From Lichenostomus cassidix (Eukaryota > Chordata > Aves > Passeriformes > Meliphagidae), in the NCBI GenBank assembly GCA_008360975.2, contig CM039198.1:10622547-10686546 (forward strand): a stretch of DNA of 64,000 bases. The letters are read 5' to 3'. The position numbers and the translations under genes were made by a program. Below the pieces are notes generated by a model. That model was not told the DNA's origin. It saw only the letters and a list, made by a program, of their open reading frames with translations, and searched no databases. This document shows positions 12,776 through 25,640 of this stretch, one piece after another (the stretch's first letter is position 1; every line of letters begins with the position of its first letter).

Positions 12776-12930
12776 GTGAGTCCCTTCCCTGGAGAGCTCC
12801 AGGGAATTCCCTGTGGGATCTGCTCCGGGCCAGGCAGGGGCAGGGCCATGAAACGGTTAAAGCAGTATCGTGCGCTCGCTGCCGATTGTTCTGCAAGGTG
12901 TGTTGTGACATTTGTACTTCCTCTTGGCAG
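12776..12930 (+). other. TMEM238L: Candidate 5' UTR intron of TMEM238L
   Basis: A consensus donor (GTGAGT at 12776) and a pyrimidine-rich acceptor (CTTCCTCTTGGCAG ending at 12930) frame a 155-bp intron. The coding exon would start at 12931. Inferred from splice consensus alone. Confidence 0.4.
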
Positions 12931-13001
12931 AGCAGAGGCAGCAGGAGGAGCGCAGGGATGCTGCTGCCCCCGGCCCCGCCCTGAGGGTCTGGGGGAGCAC
13001 C

Positions 13002-13229
13002 ATGGGCCTACGGGGGCTGCTGGGCCGCTGTGCTGCCTTCGCCCTGCTGGCCCTGATCTGCGACGCCGTGGGGCTCCTCATCCTCCTCGTGGGCATCCTG
13101 GCTCCCATCAGCTCCTGGGACTTCTTCGTTTACCTGGGGGCTCTGCTGATCGTCTTCAGCCTCCTCTTCTGGGTCCTCTGGTACACCTTCAACATCGAGA
13201 TTCCCCTCAGGGAGCTGGGGTGCGGCTGA
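13002..13229 (+). CDS. TMEM238L: Transmembrane protein 238-like
   Basis: This is a 75-residue protein with two hydrophobic helices, at about residues 10-34 and 41-63. A short SSWD turn joins them and the tail is brief and polar ([12 protein letters not shown]). The layout and the GRC...[17 protein letters not shown] block match the TMEM238/TMEM238L family, small membrane proteins of unknown function. The ATG is in strong context (AGCACCATGG) and is the first ATG in this frame after the proposed acceptor at 12930. The frame also runs on upstream without a stop. Its position beside PIRT fits the mammalian neighbour pair, which separates it from TMEM238 itself. Codon use is GC-rich and the stop is TGA. 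Identity relies on family recall plus location. Confidence 0.84.
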   Translation: MGLRGLLGRCAAFALLALICDAVGLLILLVGILAPISSWDFFVYLGALLIVFSLLFWVLWYTFNIEIPLRELGCG

Positions 13230-16200
13230 GCCCCATGGCCTCGATGGGATCCTGCCCTCAGAGGAGCCGCTGGGAGCATCCAAAGCATCTCTCAGCTGGT
13301 GAAGAGCACCCGAAAGGGACCAAAGGGAAGGGCCTGCTGGTCCTCACAGCATCGAGCAGCCAGATGGACCCTCAGGGGAAAGGTACCCACAGCTCAGCGT
13401 GCACAGGGATGTTTGGCTGGTGTCGGGGAAAGCAGAGGTTCTGGCAGGGCAGACAGAGCTTCCTGCTGGTGACAGGCACTTTCAGGAGCAACATTAGATT
13501 TTAAAATGCTCTGGAATGGATTAACAATGGAAAGAAAGTTGGTGATGAGTTGAATGAATTTTGGGAGGGGGTTTTGGTGGAATTTGGAGGTGGCTGTTGT
13601 CTGGGGGGTATTTCCTCAGTGCTTCCCATGGTGGGAGAGGAGGGTCCTGGGGAGCTGCTGCTCTCTCCTGACAGCTTTGTGTAGCAGAGGGACACGAGCC
13701 ACCCCCGGCCATACACCCTGGGCAAATAGAGAAAGTCAGAATAGTCCAGGCTGTGGTTTAGCACCAGAACTTCTGTGTAAGGTGTGAGGGAGCAAACCCA
13801 GCTGCTCCTGTTGTGTCCCCATCACACCCTGTCCACTGCCAGGAGGGTTTTCCCAATAAGGAATGTTTTTCCAGCAAATTTATGAGGAACAATGAAAATC
13901 CAAGTGAAAGTCTTGTTGCCAAGGCACTGCTCTGATGTGCTGTAAGAGCCTGGTGACAAATGCTGAACACACAGAAACTGGGTACAAAGTGCCATGTTTG
14001 AACATTGGCTCTGAGATTAGGCCTTTTTAATCTCAGGCTTGTCTAGAACATGCCTGGATGGTTTGGCAGCCACCCAAGGAGAAGAAAGATCAGCTCTTGC
14101 CTGGTCTCTGCAGCCTGGTCCTGCAGCATGAGGGACCATGGAGCACCAGCAGTGCCTGGAGGGACTGTGCTGACCTGAGAACTTCAAAGGGCTCTGTTTG
14201 GGCGCTGTGTGAGCAGCAACACCAAAGTTTAGGGGAGTTGGAGATGTCTGTGTGTTGGAGAGCACTGCTGCAGGAATGGTGTCCTCCTCCCTGCCAGCAT
14301 CCCAGGGGATGTTCCTCCTGTGCTGGCTGGGATGGATGGAGAAGCCACTTAACCCGAGGTAAATAAGGAGCAGCCCCACAGTGCTTGGAGCTGCTCATGG
14401 CGAAGGGTGGTGACAGCAGGAGGACACCCAGCCAGGAGCCAGCCAGGCACCACCACTGAGAGCCAGCCAAGGAGTGATGGGTTTTAACAGAGAATGAGAC
14501 AAAGAGGAGGCAGAGATGGGAAGATGTCCCCACTGACGTGTGGTGAGTGTCAGAGCACAGCCCACACTCACCTCTGCTCACTGTCAGCATCTCAGCCAGG
14601 CCAGTGCCCCAGGCAGGGACATTGCCAGGGACATGTCCCCATCTGTGAGTCACGACAGGGACTTGCACAGTTCTCTGTGAAGCTCTCACAACCAGTGAGA
14701 TTCTTTTTTATTATTTCCTTATTTTTCCTTTGTTTCCTCTCTTGTTGGCAGTGACAGACCCGAGGTTTTCCTGGCTCTGCCGTGTGAGTCACACTGTTTT
14801 ACAGCCCTGCACTCACCAGGATGCCATGAGTTCAGCTTTACCCTCCACCAGGGTGTTTTTCCACCCCTGTGCCCTCGGGTCCAGGTCCTTGAGGAATTTC
14901 CTTGATGCACCTCAGGATAAGAACCTGGAACAAGCATCAGTTGGATACTGCAGCTGTAGAGAAGGAAGGGCAGCAGCAACCCACACCCTCCTTTATTTGC
15001 TCGGGGATTTTTAATTGCCAGTGCTGAGCCTCTCAATCCAGCCTGTAAAACTTGGCCGAGGGCTTTGTCACCATGGTGGGTGCGTGCCTGGGTGCGTGCC
15101 TGGGTGTGGCGCTCAGGGACAACATCCAGGGAGCTGCGGGTGTCACCCAGGGAACTCATGGGAGCTGGGGTGAGGTCTCTATCCCCGCGGGTCCCTCCTG
15201 CCCCGCGGGCTGGTGGAACAGACACTCTCGAATGGAGCTTTTTGGGAGCAAAGTCACTGCCAGCACCTGCGACTGGATGATCCTGTGCACTTGACCAGCA
15301 CAGCCAGAGGAAAATTTTGGGATGGTGGGGGATGGAAGGTGATTCCCACATAGGAAATCAGTCAGCCCTGTGCCTGGACCCCCTGGGATGCATTCAGGAG
15401 TTTGTGTCCAGTTCCATGGAGGAGCAGAGGCTCCCAATGCACCAGCACACCCTGTGGACTCAGACCCCAGGATCCTGCCCTCCCTGGGGTGCTCCTGCTC
15501 ACACATTTTCCCCTCTCTGACCCACCTGTGGTCTGTGGCAGTCACCCAGTCACCTGGGCCATTCCCCAGCAGGATGAATGTGGGCACATGGTGCACAAAC
15601 CAAACCCAAATACATCTCTGTATTTGTGTGCAAGGTGCCTCCAGCATCCTCCACCTCTTCCAGGCTGGCATGGAGGGACACAGGCACAGGCAGAGCATGG
15701 TGACTCCAATATCCCTCATGCATGAGCAGGAGCAACCAGCCAAGCTCAGAAAGAGAAGCAAAACCTCCCAGCTGGGTGTGCTCTTGGCAGGGACTGTGGG
15801 ATTTCTCCTGCCCCCCTGTCCCACCCATGACCCTGCACACCCCAGCACCTCCAGAGCACCAGCTCCAATGATCTCCAACATCCTTTCCATCCCAGGGACA
15901 CAGCTCCTTCCCTCTTCTGCTGTCCCCAGATCCCTGTGGCTGGACAGACTCTGCTCCTGGCAGCCCCAGTGGCAGGATAGGTGTGGGTGAGGCACTGTGG
16001 GTCCCTGTCCCTCGGTGCTGTGCAGCACTGGGAGCACTGCCCAGGCCCAGTGAGATATTGACTCAAGGGCTTATCTTTCCCTCTGGGTTTCTGTGGTTTT
16101 GTGCTCGGTCTGTTTGCTCCAGCCTGGGGGTTGTTCCAGAGCCGTGGGCTTGGCACAGCCCCTGGCCATGGCACAGAGCCCACTGGGCACTGGGAACAAC

Positions 16201-19200
16201 AGCTCCCCTCTGCTCCCTGACCAGTCTGTGCTGCCCCAGTCACCCCACTCATGAGAGCACCCAAAGCCCAGCAGCCTCCAGCGCTTCCTGAACCCCAAAA
16301 TGCTGAGGAGTGACCCCAGGAGTCCCCTCTCGTGACTTGGACCTGCTCTCAGCAGTCTGGGCTCCCTCCCACTCTGCCCTGTATGGCATCCCTGCCATGG
16401 ATCCCTCACTCTGCACCAGGACAGGGACAAGGGGGAATATCAGCCCCAGCAGTGCCAGGTGTTTGCTCATGAGTCTGGATCTTCCAGGGAGGGAAAAATC
16501 CTCTTTTTGTGCCCAAATGTAACCAGCTTTACTTGTTCCTTGAGCTGGGCTGATCCTGAATATCCCTGGGCATCCTCAACATCCTGAGCATCCCTTTTGC
16601 ACCCACAAGTCTGCTGGTGCTTCTGTCTGGGATCTGTCTGGTGGGAAATGGTTTGTTGAGTATCAGCATTTTGATTCCACATTTCTTTATGGAAGAGAAC
16701 TTGAATTTCTTAGCTATTATCAGAATCTTTTAAAGCATTCACATCTCCTTCCACTGTCTGTTTACAGGAAAAGAGGAAAGGATGGGTGTGGATGGCAGGA
16801 GTGGGCAGATGAAGAGGAGCAGCACCACACAAGGACTCTGCTGTGCTGCTGCTGCACTGAGACCACAGCAGGAGCTGTGTCACTCTGCTGTGCTGGGCAC
16901 ACTGTCACAGCTACTCAGGACACCCCCTGAAGCACGGACACCCCCTTTGCATCCTCTCCAATCACTCTGCACTCACCCCCTGCCCATTGCTGGCTCAGAG
17001 GGCCCACGAGCAGCCTGGTGGCAGCAGAGCCTCTTCCCAGTGTCCTGACCATGGGCCACAGACCCACAGGGTCCAGCTGACAGCTCTGCCAAGCTCTCTG
17101 AAGGACTGTGATGGTCCAGCAGGGCTCACAGCTGGACAGACAGCCCGAGGTGCAGCTGAGTGCCCAGGCTGGGCTCCATGCACTGATGGGAGAGACAGAC
17201 AACAAAATCAGACAGGATGGAGGATTCCTGAAGCAAAATCCAGCTGCTGGAGGTCTCAGATCTGTTCTGCCTAATCCCACCAAGGTCCTGGGCACTCTCT
17301 AAGTGGCACTTCAAGAAATACTCAAAAGCCCTCAGTTCAAAGAGCTACTGGAGCTGAGGAGAGTTGCAAAGTCCAGGAAAGGATTCAGTGGTTCTGCTGC
17401 CAAACCAGTGGTGCCTTAACATGGGGAAAAAACCTCCTGGCTCACTCCAAATCTCTGGGGAGAGAAGGGGAGAGGAGGCCTCCTGGTCTCCCATGTCTTC
17501 AGTCTCCTGTGTTCCTGATGCAGAGTTCAGCTGGCCATGAGGACACTTATGTAGGATGGAAGCATTTATAAAACCTCTCAGATATACAACAACCTATCAA
17601 ATAGGCTGTTCAGCACTTTCCTTTACAGACACCTGTTTCAGCTCTTTCAAACTTCACCAGAATTTATTTCTTTGTGATTTCCCATCCTGGAGAATCTGCC
17701 TGTGAGGTGAAATTTGGTTCTTCTCTGCAGAGCAGCTGGCAGGACAGTGCTGGCACTCAGGGACTCAGACACTCACCTTCCCCACTGCCCAGACCCCAGC
17801 CTGGGACAGGCAAGACTTTCTGGGTGACATCAGGTCTTTGGTGTCTTTGCTGTCCCTGATTTTAGCACTTTTCCCCTACAGCAAGGGCAATGGGGTTTGG
17901 GGGGGAGTTGTTCAGCATGGGAACTGCTCTTTGGGGGGAACAAGCAGCTCTCCTCTGTCTCCAGTTCCTGGGGCTTGAGGCCGGTGGCAGGGCTGACATC
18001 TCAGCAAACTGCTGTCCCTTGTAGCCCTCTCACCATCCTGTCCCCCAGCCTGGAGAGGAAAGCTCCCTGCTCACCTCCACAGCTGTGCTGGGCAGGACCC
18101 AAAAGCACTGCAATGACTTAGGTTTGAAACCAAGGCCTATTTGTGCCCTAATCCTGCCCTGGGTAGAGCAGGAACCACTTCTCAGGTCCCCAGATCATCC
18201 CTCAGAGAGCTGTCACCCCAAGGGATGCCACCAAGCACATGGAGCAGCTACAAGGGGATGCAGAGCAGAGCCTGTGCCAGGGGGGTTGTTGTCACCAGTT
18301 TGGTGTCACCTCTCTGGCACTGTTTCATTAAAGTTGCTGCTTTCTTTCCCAAATCTGCTTGTCCCCTGGCAGGAATGGTGGGGTGAAACAGGGACCTCTG
18401 GCTGCAGTAACTGTGGAGGAGCAGCTCTTACACGAGGGGGGATGAGAGCTGGAAATTGGGGTAGCACTTGTGGGATAAAGCAGAGTCAGACCATCAGTGG
18501 CAAACGTCAGCATCATTAACCCCTCTGTGGCAGCATGGAGAGACTCCTCCAGTGCAAGGAAGCTTTTAGAAAACATCTTTTAAAAATATAGGCACTGATG
18601 GCTCTGCTGTGTTTGCAATCAATGAGGCAGTGGGACATTTATTAATTCTTTTCCCTGCAAATATGAAATCATGTCGAGAGGATGTCTGAGATTTTTGCAG
18701 GTTCCTAAGACTCTGAAAGCTGATATCAGGGGATCAGGAGCCTTATCACCGAGATAAGCAGCTGTGCTATCCCTGCAGTGAGTGTTATCCCTGCTCTGCC
18801 CCAGCACAGCCAGCCCTCCCCAGGGCAGCCACTGCCACTGCCAGATGCACACATCCGTGCACAGCTGATCCAGGAAGGAGACAGCCTGCAGCCAGGAATT
18901 TGATCAAATCAGCTGTCTGGGTAAATGCTAGGCTGCCCCTGCTGCCTCCAGGGCCACCTTTGCCTGGCAGCCCCGGGCAGAGCCAGCCTCGCCCGGGGGT
19001 TTGGAGAGGGATCAGCACCCTCTGACCTGACAGGGACCACAAACTCCTCCTGCCCCTGGACCTGCCCAGGACCAGCCAGCTGCTGGGCTGGGGGACAAGC
19101 AGGATTTGCACATCCTGGATGAACAGGTTCTCCCAGCCCCTCCTGCAGCCATCCCTGTCTCCTGCACAGCTGCACCACCCTGCAGCAGGGGATGCCTGCG

Positions 19201-19718
19201 CCCTGTCACAGCCCCGGCTCCAGCTGGTTCCAGCACCGCCGAGCTGGGCGCAGTGGGCTCCGAACTGGGATTTAACCCTCGCCAGCCCTGGAGAAGCCTG
19301 GGGCTGAGGGATGGTTTGGTGTGGGATCCAGCAGGAGGAGCAGCTCCTCAGCACCCCGGGCCAGCTCACTGTCCTGTCCCCATCAGGTGCCACCGCGGTT
19401 CCGCTGCTGTCACCGAGGGCCACGAGGGCAGGGGAGGCTGGACAGTCCCGGGGGTCTCACCACCCACCCCATTAACGCGGTGAGCTCCGTTCGTGTTCTC
19501 TGAGCCTGGCGGGGCTCCCGATGGATGAGCCTGGCAGTGCCAGCCAGGAGTTTATTGCTGCTCCTTTGGGAGGCACCACGCTCATCAGCGCGGGGTGGGG
19601 GCAGGGTTGGTGGCACCACGGGCTGCTGACACTACGGGCTGGTGGCACCACGGCCAGCAGAGCCTGCCCAGAGCTTTCTCACTGCAGCGCTGGGTGTGGA
19701 GCTGAAGGTCAGCTCCGG
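13230..19718. other. Intergenic, TMEM238L to first minisatellite
   Basis: No gene is recognised and no CR1 tail was seen. The features worth noting are the perfect hairpin at 14011-14036 and a short GGTGCGTGCCTG duplication near 15080-15105. No clear TMEM238L polyadenylation signal follows the stop. Confidence 0.45.
14011..14036. repeat. 9-bp perfect hairpin with TAATC half-sites
   Basis: CTGAGATTA (14011-14019) and TAATCTCAG (14028-14036) are perfect reverse complements with an 8-base GGCCTTTT loop. The arms contain inverted GATTA/TAATC motifs, which are K50-type homeodomain core sites. Confidence 0.6.
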
Positions 19719-19900
19719 CATCCCTGGACATCCCTGGGCACACCTGGGCATCCGTGGGCATCCCTTGAACATCCCTTGAACATCCCTTGAACATCCCTTG
19801 AACATCCCTGGACATCCCTGGGCATCTGTGGACATCCTTGTGCATCCTTGTGCATCCCTGGGCATCCCTTGAACATCCCTGAGCATACCTGGACATCCTG
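19719..19900. repeat. Minisatellite, ~10-bp CATCCCTGGA unit
   Basis: About 18 copies of CATCCCTGGA / CATCCCTTGA / CATCCTTGTG variants, with a homogenised run of CATCCCTTGAA near 19758-19800. Confidence 0.9.
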
Positions 19901-22322
19901 GAACTGGCTGCTGCTCGAGTCAGGCCGGGAGAAAATGCAGCAGCACCATCTCAGTGACAGCCCCTATTGTCCATCTGGGGCTCGTGGCTACTGCTTCCCC
20001 TGAGTGGCCACCAATTAATTTGTGGCTGTGGTTACCAATGCTCAGCAGGGCCTCATGGCTGCTCCACTCATGCAGCCATTCTCAGCACAACCATTCCACA
20101 GGGAATGGAAACCTTGGGACCAAACCCTTCTATCAACAGGGTCCAGGTCTAGCTGGGGGTGACATCTCACTCCAGTTGTCCCCTGTCCCCAAGGAGATGC
20201 TCCCACAAGGATCCCTGAAGATCCCAGATTTCACAGCAGCCACCTGCAATCCCGGATTGCGCCAGGAGCTGCCAGCTCTGACCCCTGAGGCATCCTAGGA
20301 GGGTTTTCTAGGAGTCTCCACACCTCATAGTTAAATGAAATGACCCAAGCTCTCATATCCCACAGGAATGTTTTTCAGTATATAACTTCTCCCTAAACCT
20401 CTGGATCCCTCCCATCCCATGGGGGATTCCAAACCCTGCTTGACTTCAGCCTGGCTGCAGGAGGGACTTGTCAGGGCTCCTGTCCCAGAATCTGACCATC
20501 CACAGGGCATTGGTGTCCTGCACTACCCCAGGGCTGCCCAGGCACAGGTCTGCCACAGGGGAGCCTTTGCCATCAGGCAGCAGATAAATCATCCTGGAGA
20601 CAAGGAAAATTGTTTTCCCAGCTCAATTTGCTGTAAAAAATGGGACATCATTTGAGGCAAAACCCGTTCAAAAGAAGCTCTTCCCAGAAAATACATTTGT
20701 TGGTCTTTGCCAGCCATTACTGGAAGGAGAGTGCAGACCTCTGATGATATTCCAGGGTTTTTTCATGGCAGATCACTGAGGTTTTGACAAAAAGGATCTG
20801 TAAGGGGAAGTGTAAAGGCTACCTAGGCAGCTGATCAGGATGTGACCAAGGTGCAGGTTCCAGGGAATGCTGAGAAGGGCAGGGCTGGCCCCACCCTCCT
20901 CTGCAGCTCAGTTTTGCCCCTCTGCCAACAGCCACAGGGACAGAAATCAGCTCCTCACCAAGGGACAGATCCAGCCCCATTCCTGTCCCCATGATCCCTC
21001 TGCTGAGGGCTCAGGAATCTCATCCCAGTGATCCCCCCTGCCCTGGGCACAGATGTCACAGTGGGGACAATGGCTGAGCCACTCAGGCACTGCCAGACCT
21101 CCAGGCTCCTTGTAGGCTCAGAAGATCCCTCTCCTCTGCAATGCCCTAGGAGAAGAGCCCAGCCAGGGCCATGGAAAGGACAGTGGAAAAGGGTGGACAA
21201 TGGGAAAGGATCTTTGCCATGTGCTGGAGATGGACCCAGCAGGATCTGGGCTGGAGAGCCCCAGGTGTAGGGACAGCCAGGTCATTGTCACCTCCTGTCC
21301 ACGTCCCACACTGGCCCAGCCAGGCCAGCCCTGCTCCAGCCTCCAGCTGCCCATGGCTCTCCAGGAGCTGGGCTGGGTGCAGGGCAGGGGAGTGAGCTTG
21401 GAAGAGCCTCCTCCTCAATTATTCATGGGCAGAGCTGGCTGATGGAGCTGGGGCTCTCTGAGGCTGCTCCTAATGGAGCCTGCAGCTGTGTCTGCCCAGT
21501 GAGCACTCCTGGGCCAGCACAATTCCCACTCCTCCCATCTCCATGCCATCAAAATGCCACCTTCTCCTGCTAATGATGCATTAGGCAGCCATTGCTGGGC
21601 TCAGAGCTCTGCTGCCATCCTGCAGAGCCCAGAGCTGTGAGGGTGGTTGGGCAGCATGTGCTCTCCAGCCAGGGAAATGGCACCCGCTGGGATCTGCCAG
21701 GATCCTGATGGAGAGACCACAGCCCAGCTGGGATCAGCCCAGGGAGGAGCAGAGGCACCAACAGGCACAGCTGGGGCACAGCATGGCCTGCAGAGAGCCC
21801 AGCTTTAGGCAGAGGAAGGGAAGGAGGGGACAGAGGACACCTGGGAGTGTTCCAGCAGCAGCTGGAGCCCCAGCCCAGTGAGCAGGAGGTGCTCCATGCC
21901 TCAGGACAGCTCCTGTGCAGAGGAGGATCCATAGGTGATGGGTGAGGCAGAGCTGGAGGATGACTCAGGACTGGCCAGGTTGCTGCTAGGATGTTCTGCA
22001 GGAGGAGCTGCTGGAGCTGCCTCAGGAAGCCCTGGCAGCTGGTCGGGCTCTGTCCCTTTGCTGCACTGGCCACCATTCCCTGGGATCCTGTCCTTGGCCA
22101 CCATTGCCTGGGATCCTGTCCTGTCCATGAGAACACCCCAGAATTGAATCCCTCAAACTGGAGATATCACCTGCTGTTTGCACAGCTCGAGTTGCCACGC
22201 AGCCAAGGAGGGGTTTCTGAGGGTCACAGTGTCATGGCAAGGCTTGGGTTCCCTTGGATAATCCTGTGGATCATCCTTACACCCACTTTGTCTGCTGCCC
22301 ATCGCTCATGGGGGGCTGTGAA

Positions 22323-22342
22323 TATCCATCCATCCATCCATG
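22323..22342. repeat. (CATC)n microsatellite
   Basis: Short tetranucleotide run of about five units. Confidence 0.85.
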
Positions 22343-22400
22343 CTCCTCACAGCCCCTCACCCTCATACAGGCACCTCCACCTAACACCCTCACTGACCTG

Positions 22401-22440
22401 GCATCCATGCATGCATCCATCCATCCATCCATCCATCCCT
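22401..22440. repeat. (CATC)n microsatellite with GCATG variants
   Basis: A tetranucleotide run, CATCCATGCATG then seven CATC units. It lies about 60 bp from the previous run, so the two probably derive from one older array. Confidence 0.9.
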
Positions 22441-23956
22441 CCACCCCCATGCATTGATCCCCAGTTGTCCTTCCAGCTCAAAGCAGCGTTCCATGAGAGA
22501 ATACTCATCTCTGAGCTGTATGGAGAAATGGCTCAAAGCTGGGCTGGGTTTGGTGCCCTCTCCTCCAAGGAGACCATTGTGGGGGTAGATGTACCTGTGG
22601 AAGCTCCAGGAGTGCAAGAGGTTTCTCCTTCAGGAGGGAGAGGAGAGGTTTTTGGAAAGGATTTTTATCTCTTCTTCTCATGGGAAGAGAAGCATCCTCG
22701 AAGGGCTCTGTGTGAACAGGCAGCTCTGTGCCCAAGTCCTCCCTCAGCAACCTCCCCAAGCCTGCAGCAGGTGAGAGAATAAGCTCCAAACAGCCACATT
22801 TATAATCCCCCCACTCTGGCAGAGACATCCTGGCCCCTTTTCCAGCCAGCTGGCTCCCAGGGAAGGTGCCCAAGCAGCCTGCCTGGCAGGACCCACCAAG
22901 GAGCCCTGCCGGAAACACTCAGTGCCCCAGAGCAGAGAGGTTGAGAGCTGGTTTGGGATAACACAGCCTGGTGGATCCCACAGCCTGGTGGATCCCACTA
23001 TCCTGCTAGGGGGGAGTAGAAAAGCTGCTTTTGAGGCTGTCCCCAGCCTGAGCAGGGCTGTGCATCCATGGCAGGAGATGGTGCTGCTGGTGGGAGCTGG
23101 GTCAGGAGCGCAATCAGTGCTGGAGGAGACAGGAATTACCCCAGAGCAGTGAGCTGTCCCTCCTGCCAGTCGAGTCAGGGACCACATGTCTGTGATCATC
23201 ATCTCAGGGCTCCTGTGAAGAGCCATGGCCTGGAGACCTCTCCTCCCACAGCAAAGGGGAAAGCAACCCTCATAGCCCAGGGTGGGCCTGGGGTCCTCAG
23301 GCACCTCTGGTCCCCACACCAGCACCAGGCTCCCGGCATCCTGCCCCACCAGAGAGCCCTCTGTCCTCACCTCGGTGTCCCACGGAGTCCCTGTCCCCTC
23401 AGGACTGCCTGCAGGGAGTGTCCCTGGCCCTGCAGCCATGCCAATGCCATTAGCTGAGATTTGACTGTGTGTACAGCCTGGCCTTCCTCAGCTGCAGGAG
23501 AGAGCCATTGGCTCCCTCCCCACACTCACATTAGGGAATAATTGCCCTAATGGGCTCCCCAGGTCCCCTGGCCATGCAATCCATTGGTCATGGCCTTGGG
23601 TGACCTCTGGCTGCTGCTGACCAGAGCCTGGACACTGGCTTTGGGCGAGGGACAGGGCTCCAGTGTCACCTGTATTGGGGATGGGAGACTCCAGCCCTTT
23701 CAGGGATGGGAAGGGGAAAGGGGGAGCAGGGCTGGGCCAGGTCAGCATGGAAGGGATTCTGCTGGGAGCCACAGGGTGGGCTCTGTGTCAGGGAGGCATT
23801 TGGGGTGCAACACCAGTGACACACAGGCACGATGGATGCTCCCAGGGCATCCAGGATGTGGCCAAGAATAACCAGCAGCTCCCAGATGAAATCCCAAGCA
23901 GATCTGTGTGTCAGGAGCCCAGAGCCAAGGGTACATGGGCCAGGTGCTGCTGGAGC

Positions 23957-24210
23957 AGGGATAGATCAGACATGAGGAAGGAATTCTTCCCTGTGATGTT
24001 GTGAGGCCCTGGCACAGGGTGCCCAGAGAAGCTTTGGCTGCCCAGAGAAGCTGTGGCTGCCCCTGGATCCCTGGAAGTGTCCGAGGCCAGGTTGGACATT
24101 GGGGCTTGGAGCAGCCTGGGATAGTGGAAGGTGTCCCTGCCCATGGCAGAGGATGGGACTGGATGAGCTTTAAGGCCCCTTCCAACCCAAACCATTCTGG
24201 GATTCCATGA
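23957..24210 (+). mobile_element. CR1 LINE 3' fragment
   Basis: Same subtype as 8451-8778, with CCCTGGCACAGGGTGCCCAG, GGCTTGGAGCAGCCTGGGA and the tail ACCATTCTGGGATTCC. It carries an internal 21-bp duplication of GGCTGCCCAGAGAAGCT near 24025-24062. Confidence 0.9.
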
Positions 24211-25104
24211 AATCCATGTCCCAGAGCTGCAGGCCTGAGCTATCCATGGGTATCAGGTACCCATGGCAAACCAAAGCACTGAGATCCGCAGGACTGAGCT
24301 GGAAATGGGCTCAGTATCCTCTGACGGGCTGGGAGCATCTGGGGGCCATGGTTTGTTGGTGATCTGTTTGGATCTCCCCAGGGACCATCAGCACAAAAAG
24401 GCTCAGGAAGGCCTGGCTCTGCCATCAGCTCTAGCAGCACTCAAACAGGCTGAGGGCAGCTTTTCCATCTGACAGGAAGGATCTGGGAGCAGCTTTCCCA
24501 GATCCAGGCAGATTCCAATCTCAAACAGCAAGCACATTCCCAAAGGGAGCACTGAGTGTGAGTCGCATGGCCTGGAGCTGTGGGGACAGCGAGGACATGG
24601 GGACAGTGGCCCTGGGCACCAGACACGACTGTGCAGCACAGGAGCTGCCATGGGCACAGCAGATGCCACCCCTGGAACAGCAACTGGATGCTCAGCACAG
24701 CATTTCCCAGGATATCTGCAATTCCTGCTGCAGATGTTTGGCTCTTGCCCACCCAGGGCAGGGGCTGGGGACTCTGTGGCTGTCCCTGCCAGCCCTGCCT
24801 GCCATCCCTGGCCAAGCAGTGCCACCCTGTGGAAAGCACACTCCTCTCTTCCAAGGGGTGATGGCCCTGAACCCTCAGCATGGATATTCCTCCCAACCTC
24901 GGTCCCTCCTCTCCCCACTCCTGTGCATGGCCCTGGTGCAGCACAAGACATCCCCATCCCTCCCAATGCTGCCGCTGGAGCTTTTCCCAGTCCCCAGTGC
25001 CTTCCCAAATATCACCAGGGCTGCAGCCACCCTGACCCACCTCCCAGCAGCCCTGTGCCAAGGGGCTGGTGCCTTGGCACCCTGTATGAATTGCCCAGAC
25101 AGAC

Positions 25105-25137
25105 TAATAATAGGGTTTATTATTAAATAATAATAAA
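25105..25137. repeat. AT-rich palindrome with polyadenylation motifs
   Basis: TAATAATA (25105-25112) and TATTATTA (25118-25125) form a perfect 8-bp stem around GGGTT. AATAAA is present on the plus strand at 25132-25137 and on the minus strand at 25116-25121. It could serve as a two-sided transcript end, but that is not shown. Confidence 0.45.
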
Positions 25138-25411
25138 GCATGGGCACGTCATTATCAGGTCATCATTTCTTATGAAACAGGGTTTCCATTCCAGTGCAGT
25201 GTCTCACGCACTTCTCCCCAGTGCTTCACGCAGGGGTCAGGGTCATGGCACCCCAGGTTTGGGTGGGGACACTGAGGCAGGGCTGGGGGAGTGCAGGAAC
25301 ACCACTGGGAGCAGCAGGACAGCAGGGCAGTGTGACCCCAGGGATGGCTTGGGACACCATCAGCTCCTCTGCCCCACACTGCTCCCCCTTTCCAGCCCCA
25401 AGTGGTTCTTA

Positions 25412-25417
25412 TTTATT
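25412..25417 (-). terminator. RNF222: Candidate RNF222 polyadenylation signal
   Basis: TTTATT on the plus strand reads AATAAA on the minus strand. It lies about 1.5 kb past the RNF222 stop. It is the first canonical hexamer I see downstream, which would imply a long 3' UTR. Confidence 0.4.
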
Positions 25418-25544
25418 GCCCTGAAATGTTCTGTCCAGTCCCAAAGCCACTTTGGTGGCGCTGCTGGCTGGGTGTGTCCCTCCCTCGGGAGCATGGGAAG
25501 CCTGTGCCAGCCCTGTGTCCCACTGTCACCTCCCGTGGGGGATG

Positions 25545-25640
25545 GTGAAGGATATCTTGTTCACATTGGGGTGACAGTGAGGGACGTCCTGCTTGCATTG
25601 GGGTGCCAGTGAGGGATGTCCTGCTCACGTTGGGGTGCCC
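25545..25640. repeat. 32-bp tandem repeat, three copies
   Basis: Three copies of a unit starting ATTGGGGTG begin near 25565, 25597 and 25629. If the RNF222 polyadenylation call is right, the array lies inside its 3' UTR. Confidence 0.85.

Larger units (their letters stand above)
19901..23956. other. Intergenic, no gene recognised
   Basis: Contains a 28-bp duplication of GGCCACCATTNCCTGGGATC at 22069-22124, a 17-bp duplication of CAGCCTGGTGGATCCCA at 22966-22999, and two CATC microsatellites. Open frames show no domain or family resemblance. Confidence 0.45.

Noticed and set aside
22401..22440. Regular CATC spacing considered as a CRISPR-like array
   Set aside because: It is a tetranucleotide microsatellite with no spacers, in a vertebrate genome.
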